A DNA stretch of 22,037 nt from an uncultured Pseudomonadota bacterium (GTDB lineage: Bacteria > Pseudomonadota > Gammaproteobacteria > Burkholderiales > Methylophilaceae): contig CAIOPD010000082.1 in the NCBI GenBank assembly GCA_903860085.1, positions 1-22,037 of the forward strand. Reading direction: 5' to 3'. The stretch's first letter is position 1; each line of letters starts with the position of its first letter. The translations under genes and the position numbers were made by a program. Below the pieces are notes generated by a model that was not told the DNA's origin, made no database searches, and worked only from the letters and a program-made list of their open reading frames with translations. Below are positions 1 through 7,813 of this stretch, one piece after another.

Positions 1-80
1 CATTCGTATTTAACGAACTTGATTTTGGATTAAAAAATGGCCAAATAAAAATAGAAGTGACAATAAACCATAACTGCTGA
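1..80 (+). CDS. 3' end of an unidentified gene (partial)
   Basis: An open frame enters from the left edge (first full codon at base 3) and ends at TGA 78-80. It encodes about 25 residues ending in KIEVTINHNC, an alternating polar/hydrophobic stretch that would suit a final beta-strand. The frame is short and no family is recognised. The only support is that it is open from the edge and ends 33 bases before the next gene, so it could be chance. Confidence 0.3.
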   Translation, partial: FVFNELDFGLKNGQIKIEVTINHNC

Positions 81-113
81 CCAGAAACTGGAAGCTTGAA
101 ACAGGAGATTAAA

Positions 114-1565
114 ATGCAAGTCAAATTTACAAAATTCGCCACAGCACTTATTGCAGCAGGCTTCGTTTTACTGCCAATTGCAGCTTATGCAAATGACAGC
201 AACGAATTAGAACAACTTCGCTCCCTAGTCCAAGAGTTAGACCAAAAGGTCAAAGTACTTGTCAGAAAAAATGAACTCGCTGATGAAGTTGCAACGCTAA
301 AAAATCAAGAAACATCTATCGTTACTTCTAACCAAGATAAATATAACAGTGGATTTGGTATTCAATCAGCGGATGGCAAAAATAAAATTCAATTTGGTGG
401 GTTACTGCAATTGGATAACCGTCGTTACCCTAGTGCAAACGAAGGTAACATCAGTGGTTTTGATGTTCGCAGAATTAGGCCTATTATCCAAGGCACTCTT
501 GATGGTATCTATGACTTTAAATTTGCTCCAGAATATGGCGATAACAAATTTGCAAGCTCAGCGACAAATGGTGGCATTGCAGACGCCTTTATCAATGCTC
601 GCTTTAAGCCATGGCTTCAACTGCAAGCAGGTAAGTTTGCACCAGACGTTGGTCTTGAGCGATTGGAAAGCTCTAATTTCAATAAGTTTATTGAGCTTAG
701 CACTGTCAGCAATAATATCCTCCCTAATCGCGACCTAGGCGTCTCTCTGCACGGGAACCTGATTGACAATACGCTGTACTATGCAGTTGGTGTATACCAA
801 GGCGTAGTAGATGGTGGAGATGCCCTTACATCACAAAGTTACAATGGCAACAACGAATACACTGCACGCCTATTCGCAACCCCATTCAGAGGTACTGATT
901 CGGCATTTTCTGACTTAGGTTTTGGTATTGCAGTTACACACGATCATGGTTATGGAAGTAGTACTGCCGCTACTTCTACTACAAATAGCGGATTACCAAG
1001 CTACAAAGCACCAGGACAAGCGTCCACTTTCTTTGCTTATGCATCAGGAGTATATGCGAATGGTTCTCGTAACCGCCTGACGCCACAAGCCTATTACTAC
1101 TTCGGCCCATTTGGTGTGATTGCCGAATATGCTTCCGTACGCCAAGATATTATTAGTGGCTCAACACTCGACAGTCTCAACAACAACGCTTGGGAAGTTA
1201 CGGGCTCTTGGCTATTGACAGGAGAAAATGCTACACACAACAATCCTGTTAGTCCTAATATGCCATTCAGCTCTAATGGTGACGGATGGGGTGCGTGGGA
1301 AGTAGTAGCGCGATTCCAAGAAACTAATCTTGATAAGAAAGCTCTAAGTTATGTATCTACAACAACCCCATTAAGCACTTCCAGCATTACGGGGCTAGCT
1401 GCACGGACAGCAAAAACATGGGGTGCTGGTATTAATTGGTACCTCAGCAAGAACCTAAAATTAGCAACCAACTTCGAAGTGACTAGCTATGATAAATTTT
1501 CCCTACAGACAGTAACGCGTCCCGATGAGAAGTTTATCGACAGTCGCTTGCAGTTAGCATTCTAA
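114..1565 (+). CDS. Phosphate-selective porin (OprO/OprP-type)
   Basis: This 483-residue outer-membrane porin of the Porin_O_P type probably forms a 16-strand trimeric channel for anions such as phosphate. The ATG at 114 is chosen because AGGAG lies six bases upstream (103-107); the in-frame TTG at 96 has no such site. Residues 1-26 form a signal peptide (lysines near the N-terminus, hydrophobic core, cleavage after AYA). Residues about 29-65 are a heptad-rich Leu/Val/Glu/Lys coiled coil, as seen at the N-terminus of this porin type. The rest is barrel, opening with IQFGGLLQLDNRRY and GFDVRRIRPIIQG and ending in a terminal Phe (LQLAF) suited to BAM recognition. The substrate cannot be read from the sequence; phosphate, polyphosphate or another anion are possible. 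It seems monocistronic: the next gene starts 210 bases later. Confidence 0.8.
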   Translation: MQVKFTKFATALIAAGFVLLPIAAYANDSNELEQLRSLVQELDQKVKVLVRKNELADEVATLKNQETSIVTSNQDKYNSGFGIQSADGKNKIQFGGLLQLDNRRYPSANEGNISGFDVRRIRPIIQGTLDGIYDFKFAPEYGDNKFASSATNGGIADAFINARFKPWLQLQAGKFAPDVGLERLESSNFNKFIELSTVSNNILPNRDLGVSLHGNLIDNTLYYAVGVYQGVVDGGDALTSQSYNGNNEYTARLFATPFRGTDSAFSDLGFGIAVTHDHGYGSSTAATSTTNSGLPSYKAPGQASTFFAYASGVYANGSRNRLTPQAYYYFGPFGVIAEYASVRQDIISGSTLDSLNNNAWEVTGSWLLTGENATHNNPVSPNMPFSSNGDGWGAWEVVARFQETNLDKKALSYVSTTTPLSTSSITGLAARTAKTWGAGINWYLSKNLKLATNFEVTSYDKFSLQTVTRPDEKFIDSRLQLAF

Positions 1566-1736
1566 CAAAGGATTCTTGCCATTCACTCTTGCATGCATAA
1601 CGAGATTTTAAGAGCCATAGGATTACATCTAAAAATTACAAATACAAACTTCATAACCGGCAGTTGCAGCTAACGTCCATAGCCACCAAAATTAGCTAAA
1701 ACCTGTTAAAGCGTCATAGATTAGGTGTATAGCTGG

Positions 1737-1742
1737 TAAAAT
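1737..1742 (+). promoter_or_regulatory. Possible extended -10 promoter for trmJ-cysE
   Basis: TAAAAT at 1737-1742 is preceded by TGG, giving an extended -10 (TGnTAAAAT) 33 bases before the trmJ ATG. No good -35 is present at the 17-base spacing. The 1566-1775 gap shows no convincing terminator for the porin and no other structure. Pattern-based call only. Confidence 0.35.
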
Positions 1743-1775
1743 AGAACATTAACGGTTATACCGTAATTTGAAAAT

Positions 1776-2537
1776 ATGACTGCAAAATTAGATTCCAGCC
1801 AACTGCATTTACTGCAAAACTTCCGTGTGATTCTCTGCCAAACTAGCCACCCTGGCAACATCGGATCAGCCGCGCGCGCTATGAAAACCATGGGTATCAG
1901 CCAGCTATATCTGGTGCAACCTCATAGCTTTCCTGATGCGCACGCCACTGCCCTATCCACCGGCGCGGCAGATTTATTAGAAAATGCCATCGTCACTGAG
2001 ACTTTGGCTGAAGCCCTTAATGGCTGTGCTTTTGCGATTGGCATGAGTGCCCGCAAACGCAATCTTTCGCATGAGCTAGTGAATGTGCGTAGCGCTGCTG
2101 CTACGGCTATTGATATTGCAGCCAACCAACCGGTCGCATTGGTGTTCGGCACTGAGATGAGTGGCTTAACCAATGCGGAGCTGGACTTATGCCAGATGCT
2201 GGCAATGATTCCGGCCAATCCAGAATATTCCTCACTCAACTTAGCTGCTGCCGTACAAATCATGTGTTACGAACTACGCATGGCTGCGCTTCAAGACGCG
2301 CCAATCAGCCCGAATACTGTAAATGAACTGGCTACGATTGATAGTGTAGAGGGGTTTTACGCGCACTTGGAGCAAACTTTACTGCATATTGGCTACCTCA
2401 ATCCTGCAGCGCCAAAGAAACTAATGGAGCGCATACGTCGCATTTACGCAAGAAATAGGCTAGAAAAAGAAGAAGTCAATCTGTTACGTGGCATACTAAC
2501 GCTTACCATTACTCCTAGAAAACACGATAAATACTAA
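1776..2537 (+). CDS. trmJ: tRNA (cytidine/uridine-2'-O-)-methyltransferase TrmJ
   Basis: A 253-residue SPOUT-class enzyme that uses S-adenosylmethionine to 2'-O-methylate the wobble-region nucleotide 32 of tRNAs, in the cytoplasm, normally as a dimer. The N-terminal motif HPGNIGSAARAMKTMG (residues 25-40) is the family signature. The knot elements FGTEMSGLTNAEL (124-136) and IPANPEYSSLNLAAAV (145-160) form the cofactor pocket. The Arg usually seen after FG in the E. coli enzyme is Thr here. The C-terminal helical part matches the short E. coli form in length. trmJ directly upstream of the isc genes is a conserved proteobacterial arrangement. cysE follows after three bases, so the two are probably co-transcribed. 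Confidence 0.93.
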   Translation: MTAKLDSSQLHLLQNFRVILCQTSHPGNIGSAARAMKTMGISQLYLVQPHSFPDAHATALSTGAADLLENAIVTETLAEALNGCAFAIGMSARKRNLSHELVNVRSAAATAIDIAANQPVALVFGTEMSGLTNAELDLCQMLAMIPANPEYSSLNLAAAVQIMCYELRMAALQDAPISPNTVNELATIDSVEGFYAHLEQTLLHIGYLNPAAPKKLMERIRRIYARNRLEKEEVNLLRGILTLTITPRKHDKY

Positions 2538-2540
2538 ATT

Positions 2541-3311
2541 ATGTTTGATCACGTTAAAGAAGATATCGCAATAGTATTTGAACGCGACCCTGCGGCAAGA
2601 ACGCATTGGGAAGTGCTCACCACTTATCCTGGCGTGCATGCCCTGCTAATGCACCGGCTATCGCATTGGTTATGGAAAAAACATTTTTACTGGCTAGCCC
2701 GCTTTAACTCTCATATGGGGCGCTGGCTTACCGGCATTGAAATTCATCCAGGCGCCACCATTGGTCGTCGTGTATTTATTGATCACGGTATGGGCGTGGT
2801 CATTGGTGAAACTGCTGTCATTGGCAATGATTGCACGCTATATCATGGCGTAACGCTGGGAGGCACTTCTTGGAATAAAGGCAAACGCCACCCTACACTG
2901 GAAAATGGCGTAGTGATTGGTGCTGGCGCTAAGGTATTAGGCCCGATTACCATTGGTACTGGCGCTAAAATAGGTTCGAATGCAGTGGTTGTCAAGGATG
3001 TGCCCGCGAATGCCACGGCAGTCGGTATACCGGCACGCATTTTAGAGGAAGAAAAAACCAAGAAGCGCTCAGATACCGCTAAAAAAATAGGGTTTGCTGC
3101 CTATGCTGTAGGTAATGACGAAAATGACCCGATGATTAAAGCCATCCACTCTTTACTTGATCATGCAGAGAAGCAAGACCGCGCATTGTCGGACCTACAA
3201 TCACAGCTAAGTCGCCTGAATATGGACACAGAAACTGACACCGAAGTGGCTGAAGCTTTTGCACTCAAATCCTTAACACCTAAGCCATCAAAAACGCCTA
3301 AAGAAAAATAA
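2541..3311 (+). CDS. cysE: Serine O-acetyltransferase (CysE)
   Basis: Transfers acetyl from acetyl-CoA to L-serine, giving O-acetylserine, the committed step of cysteine synthesis. The 256-residue protein has a short helical N-terminal domain (about 1-65) followed by left-handed beta-helix hexapeptide repeats (about 66-165; IHPGATIG, VVIGETAVIG, VVIGAGAKVLG, ITIGTGAKIG). Active-site residues visible by family comparison are D81-H82 in the DHG motif and H117 in KRHP. GIPAR (163-167) is followed by a long charged Lys/Asp tail (about 168-256) that replaces the short regulatory tail of the E. coli enzyme, so cysteine feedback inhibition may differ. The shorter N-terminus is of the EpsC-like kind. 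Placement ahead of isc fits, since cysteine is the sulfur donor for the desulfurases downstream. Confidence 0.93.
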   Translation: MFDHVKEDIAIVFERDPAARTHWEVLTTYPGVHALLMHRLSHWLWKKHFYWLARFNSHMGRWLTGIEIHPGATIGRRVFIDHGMGVVIGETAVIGNDCTLYHGVTLGGTSWNKGKRHPTLENGVVIGAGAKVLGPITIGTGAKIGSNAVVVKDVPANATAVGIPARILEEEKTKKRSDTAKKIGFAAYAVGNDENDPMIKAIHSLLDHAEKQDRALSDLQSQLSRLNMDTETDTEVAEAFALKSLTPKPSKTPKEK

Positions 3312-3323
3312 GCGCATACCGCC

Positions 3324-3360
3324 GTTTCACGCAAAAAATATATTTATCAATGCGTGGAAC
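3324..3360. other. Inverted repeat in the cysE-iscR gap
   Basis: GTTTCACGCA (3324-3333) can pair with TGCGTGGAAC (3351-3360): a 10-pair stem with one G-T wobble and a 17-base AT-rich loop. It lies 12 bases after the cysE stop and just upstream of the iscR promoter. No T-run follows on either strand, so it is not a standard intrinsic terminator. It could be a 3'-end stabiliser or a weak terminator for cysE. Confidence 0.3.
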
Positions 3361-3372
3361 CAATTGCGCTTA

Positions 3373-3405
3373 ATAGTTGACCAAAGTTGTAGGGTATTAT
3401 AAAAT
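3373..3405 (+). promoter_or_regulatory. iscR promoter with overlapping IscR type 1 site
   Basis: TTGACC (3377-3382) and TAAAAT (3400-3405) are spaced 17 bases apart, a strong sigma-70 pair 37 bases before the iscR ATG. The 25-base stretch 3373-3397 matches the published type 1 (cluster-dependent) IscR consensus at about 21 of 25 positions by hand alignment. Its left half is ATAGTTGAC and its right half ends GGGTAT. The site covers the -35 and spacer, so [2Fe-2S]-IscR bound here would block polymerase: the classical negative feedback on the isc operon. Confidence 0.75.
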
Positions 3406-3441
3406 TCCAACTTCAACGATGTTAACTAGAGCCAAACCACC

Positions 3442-3933
3442 ATGCGCTTAACCACTAAAGGTAGATTTGCTGTTACCGCCATGCTAGACCTTGCACTACA
3501 CGAGGCTCGAAGCGCTACAGCAAGCAACGAAGATATCAAGCCAATTACCTTGGCTGGCATTAGTGAGCGCCAAAGCATTTCTCTTTCGTATTTAGAGCAG
3601 CTATTTAGTCGCTTGCGCCGTCAGGGATTGGTCAGTAGCGTGCGGGGTCCAGGCGGCGGTTATAAACTTGCCAAAAATTATGCCGAGATTTCAGTTGCTG
3701 AAATTATCAATGCCGTAGACGAACAAATCGATGCGACGCAATGTGGTGGTCAAGAAAACTGTCGCGATGAAGGCCGTTGCATGACGCATGACCTTTGGGC
3801 AACGCTTAATGGCAAAATTTTAGACTATCTAGCAGGCATTAGTTTGGCTGATATGGTGGCCTCACAAACAAGCGCTCAAAAGGTCATGATTACGCCACGC
3901 ACTTGCAGTACCGCTGAGACTGCGAACGCCTAA
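3442..3933 (+). CDS. iscR: Iron-sulfur cluster assembly regulator IscR (Rrf2 family)
   Basis: A 163-residue dimeric winged-helix repressor/activator whose DNA specificity depends on a [2Fe-2S] cluster. The N-terminus MRLTTKGRFAVTAMLDLA is typical of Rrf2 proteins. The recognition region is SISLSYLEQLFSRLRR (45-60), with the wing at GLVSSVRGPGGGY (62-74). Cluster ligands are C101, C107 and C113, with H116 in CMTHDLW; the spacing equals the C92/C98/C104/H107 set of E. coli IscR. About nine extra residues (around 24-32) lie between helix 1 and the recognition helix. A type 1 IscR site sits on its own promoter. It is the first gene of the isc run, and a desulfurase starts 12 bases after its stop. 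Confidence 0.95.
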   Translation: MRLTTKGRFAVTAMLDLALHEARSATASNEDIKPITLAGISERQSISLSYLEQLFSRLRRQGLVSSVRGPGGGYKLAKNYAEISVAEIINAVDEQIDATQCGGQENCRDEGRCMTHDLWATLNGKILDYLAGISLADMVASQTSAQKVMITPRTCSTAETANA

Positions 3934-3945
3934 GGCAGACCGCAA

Positions 3946-5091
3946 ATGAATAGCATCTACTTTGATCATAATGCCACTACCGTGCTTGATAGCCGAGTAT
4001 TAGCGCGCATGTTGCCTTGGTTGGAAATGCAAACAGGCAATCCCACTAGCCGTCATATTTATGGCCGTTCAGCACGTGATGCCATTGAAGATGCACGTGG
4101 CCAAGTAGCGGAAGCCTGCGGCGCTTATGCATCACAAGTAATATTTACTTCTTGCGGCACAGAAGCCAATAATTTTGCTGTAAAAGGCATCACGGCCAAT
4201 CGTCCTAAGATGCAAATTTTAAGTAGTAAAATTGAGCACCCTTGCGTGACACGTCCAGCGTTAGCAATGCAGGCATTAGGGTCAGTAAGCCGCCAAATTG
4301 CCGTGAACGCGAACGGGCAACTGGACTTAGCGCAATTAACAGAACAACTTAACATCCCCACCAGCTTGGTATCGGTAATGTTAGCGAATAATGAAACTGG
4401 TGTGATTCAAGATTTGGCCAGCGTTGCTGAGCTAGCCAGAACTGCAGGCGCCTTTGCACATACTGATGCAGTACAGGCATTGGGCAAAATCAAACTGAAT
4501 TTTACAGACCTAAATGTAAATGCGATGACCATTTCCAGTCATAAAATTCACGGCCCACAAGGTGCAGCCGCGCTTATTTTAGATAAGCGCCTAGATATAC
4601 AACCGCTGTTGCATGGCGGTGGTCAAGAGCGAGGTTTACGCAGTGGCACCGAGAATATCGCAGCTATTGTCGGGTTTGGCGCAGCCTGTGAATTAGCCGC
4701 AACAAATACGCAAAGTTTTATTACCCATACCCTAGCGTTGCGCGAGCAACTAGAGCGTGGTTTAGCGCAGATGAAAGTGACCATTTTCGGTGGTCAAGAA
4801 GCACGGTTAAGTAATACCAGTTTTTTTGCGATAGGCGGAATTGAAGGCGAAACGTTGGTAATGGCGTTGGATCGAAAAAACTTCGCAGTGGCCAGTGGCT
4901 CCGCCTGCTCTAGCGACAGCTCAGAGCCTAGCCACGTGCTACTTGCAATGGGAGTAGATGCCGATGTGGCACGTGGCGCAGTTCGAGTAAGTTTTGGTGA
5001 GCAGAATACAAGTAAAGAAGTGGCCGAATTTTTAGCCACACTGCAAGATGAAATTCTAAGATTGAAGCAATTGACTGCAATGGCGGCCTAA
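3946..5091 (+). CDS. Second cysteine desulfurase, NifS/IscS class
   Basis: A PLP-dependent, class I aminotransferase-fold enzyme of 381 residues that would convert L-cysteine to L-alanine and an enzyme persulfide. The PLP lysine is K200 in SSHKIHGP; D174 (AHTDAVQ) and H98 (IEHPC) complete the cofactor site. The persulfide cysteine is C321 in ASGSACSSDSSEP, within the long mobile loop typical of group I enzymes. It is clearly diverged from the IscS immediately downstream and lacks the IscS C-terminal ending (LRDLSPLWEM), which in E. coli contributes to IscU docking. It is therefore probably a paralogue with different partners or regulation. It sits between iscR and iscS, 12 bases after iscR, and should be under IscR control. 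It could also serve thiolation or another cluster system. Confidence 0.88.
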   Translation: MNSIYFDHNATTVLDSRVLARMLPWLEMQTGNPTSRHIYGRSARDAIEDARGQVAEACGAYASQVIFTSCGTEANNFAVKGITANRPKMQILSSKIEHPCVTRPALAMQALGSVSRQIAVNANGQLDLAQLTEQLNIPTSLVSVMLANNETGVIQDLASVAELARTAGAFAHTDAVQALGKIKLNFTDLNVNAMTISSHKIHGPQGAAALILDKRLDIQPLLHGGGQERGLRSGTENIAAIVGFGAACELAATNTQSFITHTLALREQLERGLAQMKVTIFGGQEARLSNTSFFAIGGIEGETLVMALDRKNFAVASGSACSSDSSEPSHVLLAMGVDADVARGAVRVSFGEQNTSKEVAEFLATLQDEILRLKQLTAMAA

Positions 5092-5157
5092 GGCTCAAAA
5101 GAGTAAAAGTGTACTTACGTACATGAATTTAATTAAATATAAATGCAAGGATAAGCA

Positions 5158-6429
5158 ATGTCAGCAACAATAGAAATGCCAGTTGTCAAAGATACCTTTA
5201 ACGCAGATGGCCATGCGCATGACGCGCAGCCAATCTATTTAGATTACTCAGCCACAACACCGGTTGATCCACGCGTAGCTGCAAAAATGATTCCATACAT
5301 TACCGAGCATTTTGGTAACCCTGCTTCACGTAGCCACCCTTACGGATGGACTGCAGAAAAAGCGGTAGAAAACGCGCGTGAAGAAGTGGCGAAATTAGTC
5401 GGTGCTGATCCACGTGAAATTGTATGGACCTCAGGTGCGACAGAATCGAACAACTTAGCCATTAAGGGCGCCGCTAATTTTTATAGTGGCAAAGGTAAGC
5501 ATATTATTACTGTGGCAACTGAACACAAAGCGGTAATTGACGCTGTTCGAGAGTTGGAGCGTCAAGGTTTTGAGGCGACATACTTACAGCCAGAGCCAAA
5601 TGGTTTACTAGATTTAACTAAATTCAAAGCGGCCATTCGCCCAGACACCGTTCTTGCATCAGTGATGTTTGTAAATAATGAAATTGGCGTAATTCAAGAC
5701 ATTACGGCCATTGGTAATATCTGCCGAGAGAATGGCATTATTTTCCATGTAGATGCAGCACAGGCTACCGGGAAAGTAGATATTGACTTAGAAGTATTAC
5801 CCGTTGATTTGATGAGCTTTTGTGCACATAAAACCTACGGACCTAAAGGTATAGGTGCATTATATGTACGACGTAAGCCAAGAATCAGAATCGAAGCACA
5901 AATGCATGGTGGCGGTCACGAGCGAGGGATGCGTTCTGGCACTTTGGCTACGCATCAAATCGTCGGTATGGGCGAAGCGTTCCGCATTGCTCGTGAAGAA
6001 ATGCATGAGGAAAACAAACGCATTACTCACCTACGTGACAAATTATTGCATGGCCTAGAAACCATGGAGGAAGTCTATGTAAATGGCGATTTAGAGCATC
6101 GAGTGCCGCATAACCTCAATATCAGCTTTAACTATGTTGAAGGTGAATCGCTAATCATGGCAGTGAAAGGCATCGCAGTTTCTAGCGGTTCGGCTTGCAC
6201 ATCAGCTAGCTTAGAGCCAAGCTATGTATTGCGCGCTTTAGGTCGTTCAGATGAACTCGCCCATAGCTCAATTCGCTTCTCAATCGGACGATTTACAACT
6301 GAAGAAGATGTGGATTACACCATTAAATTAATGAGAAGTAAAATTGATAAATTAAGAGACTTATCCCCATTATGGGAAATGTTTAAGGACGGCATCGATT
6401 TATCTAAGGTGCAATGGGCATCACATTAA
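5158..6429 (+). CDS. iscS: Cysteine desulfurase IscS
   Basis: The housekeeping desulfurase, supplying sulfur to IscU and to tRNA thiolation. It has 423 residues, with IYLDYSATTPVDPRVA (26-41) at the normal family start. PLP is held by K225 (CAHKTYGPKG), and the persulfide is carried by C347 in VSSGSACTSASLEPSYVLRALG. The C-terminus LRDLSPLWEMFKDGIDL is the conserved IscU-contacting tail. Residues 1-25 (His/Asp-containing) have no counterpart in E. coli IscS. The ATG at 5158 is nevertheless supported by AAGGA at 5147-5151, six bases upstream. It is preceded by a 66-base gap after the paralogous desulfurase and followed by an 87-base gap with a small hairpin before iscU. Confidence 0.96.
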   Translation: MSATIEMPVVKDTFNADGHAHDAQPIYLDYSATTPVDPRVAAKMIPYITEHFGNPASRSHPYGWTAEKAVENAREEVAKLVGADPREIVWTSGATESNNLAIKGAANFYSGKGKHIITVATEHKAVIDAVRELERQGFEATYLQPEPNGLLDLTKFKAAIRPDTVLASVMFVNNEIGVIQDITAIGNICRENGIIFHVDAAQATGKVDIDLEVLPVDLMSFCAHKTYGPKGIGALYVRRKPRIRIEAQMHGGGHERGMRSGTLATHQIVGMGEAFRIAREEMHEENKRITHLRDKLLHGLETMEEVYVNGDLEHRVPHNLNISFNYVEGESLIMAVKGIAVSSGSACTSASLEPSYVLRALGRSDELAHSSIRFSIGRFTTEEDVDYTIKLMRSKIDKLRDLSPLWEMFKDGIDLSKVQWASH

Positions 6430-6455
6430 ACAAAATAGTGAATAGGTAATCTGTA

Positions 6456-6475
6456 GTTTTGTGTGAATACAAAAC
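6456..6475. other. Small hairpin between iscS and iscU
   Basis: GTTTTGT (6456-6462) pairs perfectly with ACAAAAC (6469-6475) across a six-base loop. It lies in the 87-base iscS-iscU gap. There is no downstream T-run, so it is more likely an mRNA processing or stability element than a terminator. The pairing is short and AT-rich and may be chance. Confidence 0.25.
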
Positions 6476-6516
6476 GATGATCCGCAACTAACATAGCAGC
6501 ATCAAGGAGAAGTAAA

Positions 6517-6912
6517 ATGGCATATTCAGATAAAGTTTTAGACCACTATGAAAATCCACGTAACGTGGGTACTTTAGATAAAAACGACCCGAATGTAGGC
6601 ACCGGAATGGTCGGCGCACCAGCATGTGGTGATGTAATGAAGCTGATGATCAAAGTAAATGATGCGGGAATTATTGAAGACGCGAAGTTTAAAACTTACG
6701 GTTGTGGCTCAGCAATTGCTTCTAGCTCATTAGTAACTGAGTGGCTAAAAGGCAAGACTGTAGACGAGGCTTACGCAATTAAAAACTCAGCTATTGCAGA
6801 AGAGTTGGCTCTACCTCCAGTAAAAATCCACTGTTCAGTATTGGCTGAAGATGCGATTAAGGCTGCAGTAGCCGATATCAAAGCAAAACAGTTAGCTAAA
6901 GCTTCTGCGTAA
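6517..6912 (+). CDS. iscU: Fe-S cluster scaffold IscU
   Basis: The 131-residue cytoplasmic scaffold on which [2Fe-2S] and [4Fe-4S] clusters are built before transfer. Ligand residues are C37 and D39 (PACGDVM), C63 (YGCGSA), and H105/C106 (KIHCS). The HscA recognition motif LPPVK is at 99-103. The length matches the E. coli protein (128). A strong AAGGAGA ribosome binding site lies just upstream of the ATG. It follows iscS and precedes iscA as in canonical isc operons. Confidence 0.97.
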   Translation: MAYSDKVLDHYENPRNVGTLDKNDPNVGTGMVGAPACGDVMKLMIKVNDAGIIEDAKFKTYGCGSAIASSSLVTEWLKGKTVDEAYAIKNSAIAEELALPPVKIHCSVLAEDAIKAAVADIKAKQLAKASA

Positions 6913-6970
6913 TAAAATGCTCACGTGTTCATAATTAACAATACTTTTTAAAGTTTAAAGATATAAGACT

Positions 6971-7294
6971 ATGGCGATTACCCTAACGCACACAGCTGCA
7001 AATCGTGTTGAAACCTTCCTTGCCAATAGAGGTAAAGGCTTAGGATTACGCTTGGGCGTCAAAACTACCGGTTGCTCTGGTATGGCATATACCTTAGAGT
7101 TTGTGGATAGCTTGAATGAAGAAGACACCATATTTGAAAGTAATGGCGTCAAAATTATTGTTGATCCAAAAAGCTTAGTGTATATCGATGGTACAGAATT
7201 AGACTTCACCAAAGAAGGACTGAACGAAGGCTTTAAGTTTATCAATCCTAACGTTAAAGACGAATGTGGTTGTGGTGAAAGCTTTACGGTTTGA
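6971..7294 (+). CDS. iscA: A-type Fe-S carrier IscA
   Basis: A 107-residue A-type carrier that accepts clusters or iron and passes them to apo-proteins. The three invariant cysteines are C35 (TTGCSGMAY) and C99/C101 in the C-terminal ECGCGESF, spaced as in E. coli IscA. The ATG at 6971 gives the family-standard N-terminus MAITLTHTAA. Its stop TGA (7292-7294) overlaps the TTG start of hscB by two bases, which points to translational coupling. Confidence 0.96.
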   Translation: MAITLTHTAANRVETFLANRGKGLGLRLGVKTTGCSGMAYTLEFVDSLNEEDTIFESNGVKIIVDPKSLVYIDGTELDFTKEGLNEGFKFINPNVKDECGCGESFTV

Positions 7295-7812
7295 CGGATA
7301 ACTATTTTGAATTATTTGGCCTAACGCCTAGCTTTAATATTGAGCTTGCCACATTCGAAACCAATTTCAGAAAAATACAATCAGCCTCGCATCCAGATCG
7401 GTTTGTTACCGGGACTGCGGCTGAAAAGCTAAGTGCTATGCAACTAGCAACATTAGCCAATGAAGCGTATCAAACTCTGAAGAGCCCTGCCAACAGAGCC
7501 AAATACTTACTTGAGCTGCAAGGCATCACGGCGATTAGCGACACCAATACAGCTATGCCCACTGACTTTTTAATGCAGCAGATGGAGTGGCGAGAAGCAT
7601 TAGAGGATGCCAAAGCCGCGAAAGATATATTTGCTTTAGAGCAATTACACGCTGAAATACAATCAGACGGAAAAGCCTTGCAAGCCAATCTAATTGACTT
7701 ACTGGATATTAAAAAAGATTACAGCACAGCTACGGACGCTACGCGCAAACTCATTTTTATTGATAAAGTGTGTGCTGACATTAACAAAGCAATTGAACAT
7801 CTAGACAACTAA
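7291..7812 (+). CDS. hscB: J-domain co-chaperone HscB
   Basis: A 173-residue co-chaperone that binds IscU and stimulates the HscA ATPase. The N-terminal J domain begins NYFELFGL and carries the essential HPD at residues 34-36 (SASHPDRF). The C-terminal helical bundle (about 85-170) holds the IscU-binding surface and includes FLMQQMEWREALEDAK and TRKLIFIDKVCADI. The start codon is TTG at 7291, overlapping the iscA stop; it is chosen because the J-domain alignment begins there. hscA starts one base after its stop. Confidence 0.94.
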   Translation: MTDNYFELFGLTPSFNIELATFETNFRKIQSASHPDRFVTGTAAEKLSAMQLATLANEAYQTLKSPANRAKYLLELQGITAISDTNTAMPTDFLMQQMEWREALEDAKAAKDIFALEQLHAEIQSDGKALQANLIDLLDIKKDYSTATDATRKLIFIDKVCADINKAIEHLDN

Positions 7813-7813
7813 T

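Noticed and set aside
349..738. 129-residue open frame inside the porin gene
   Set aside because: It lies fully within the porin in another frame. The porin has a signal peptide, coiled coil and barrel pattern; this frame has no recognisable domain.
5112..5145. Short palindromes (TGTAC/GTACA and an AATT-rich one) between the two desulfurase genes
   Set aside because: Arms of only five to six bases in AT-rich sequence, no T-run, and no match to an IscR site; taken as chance.
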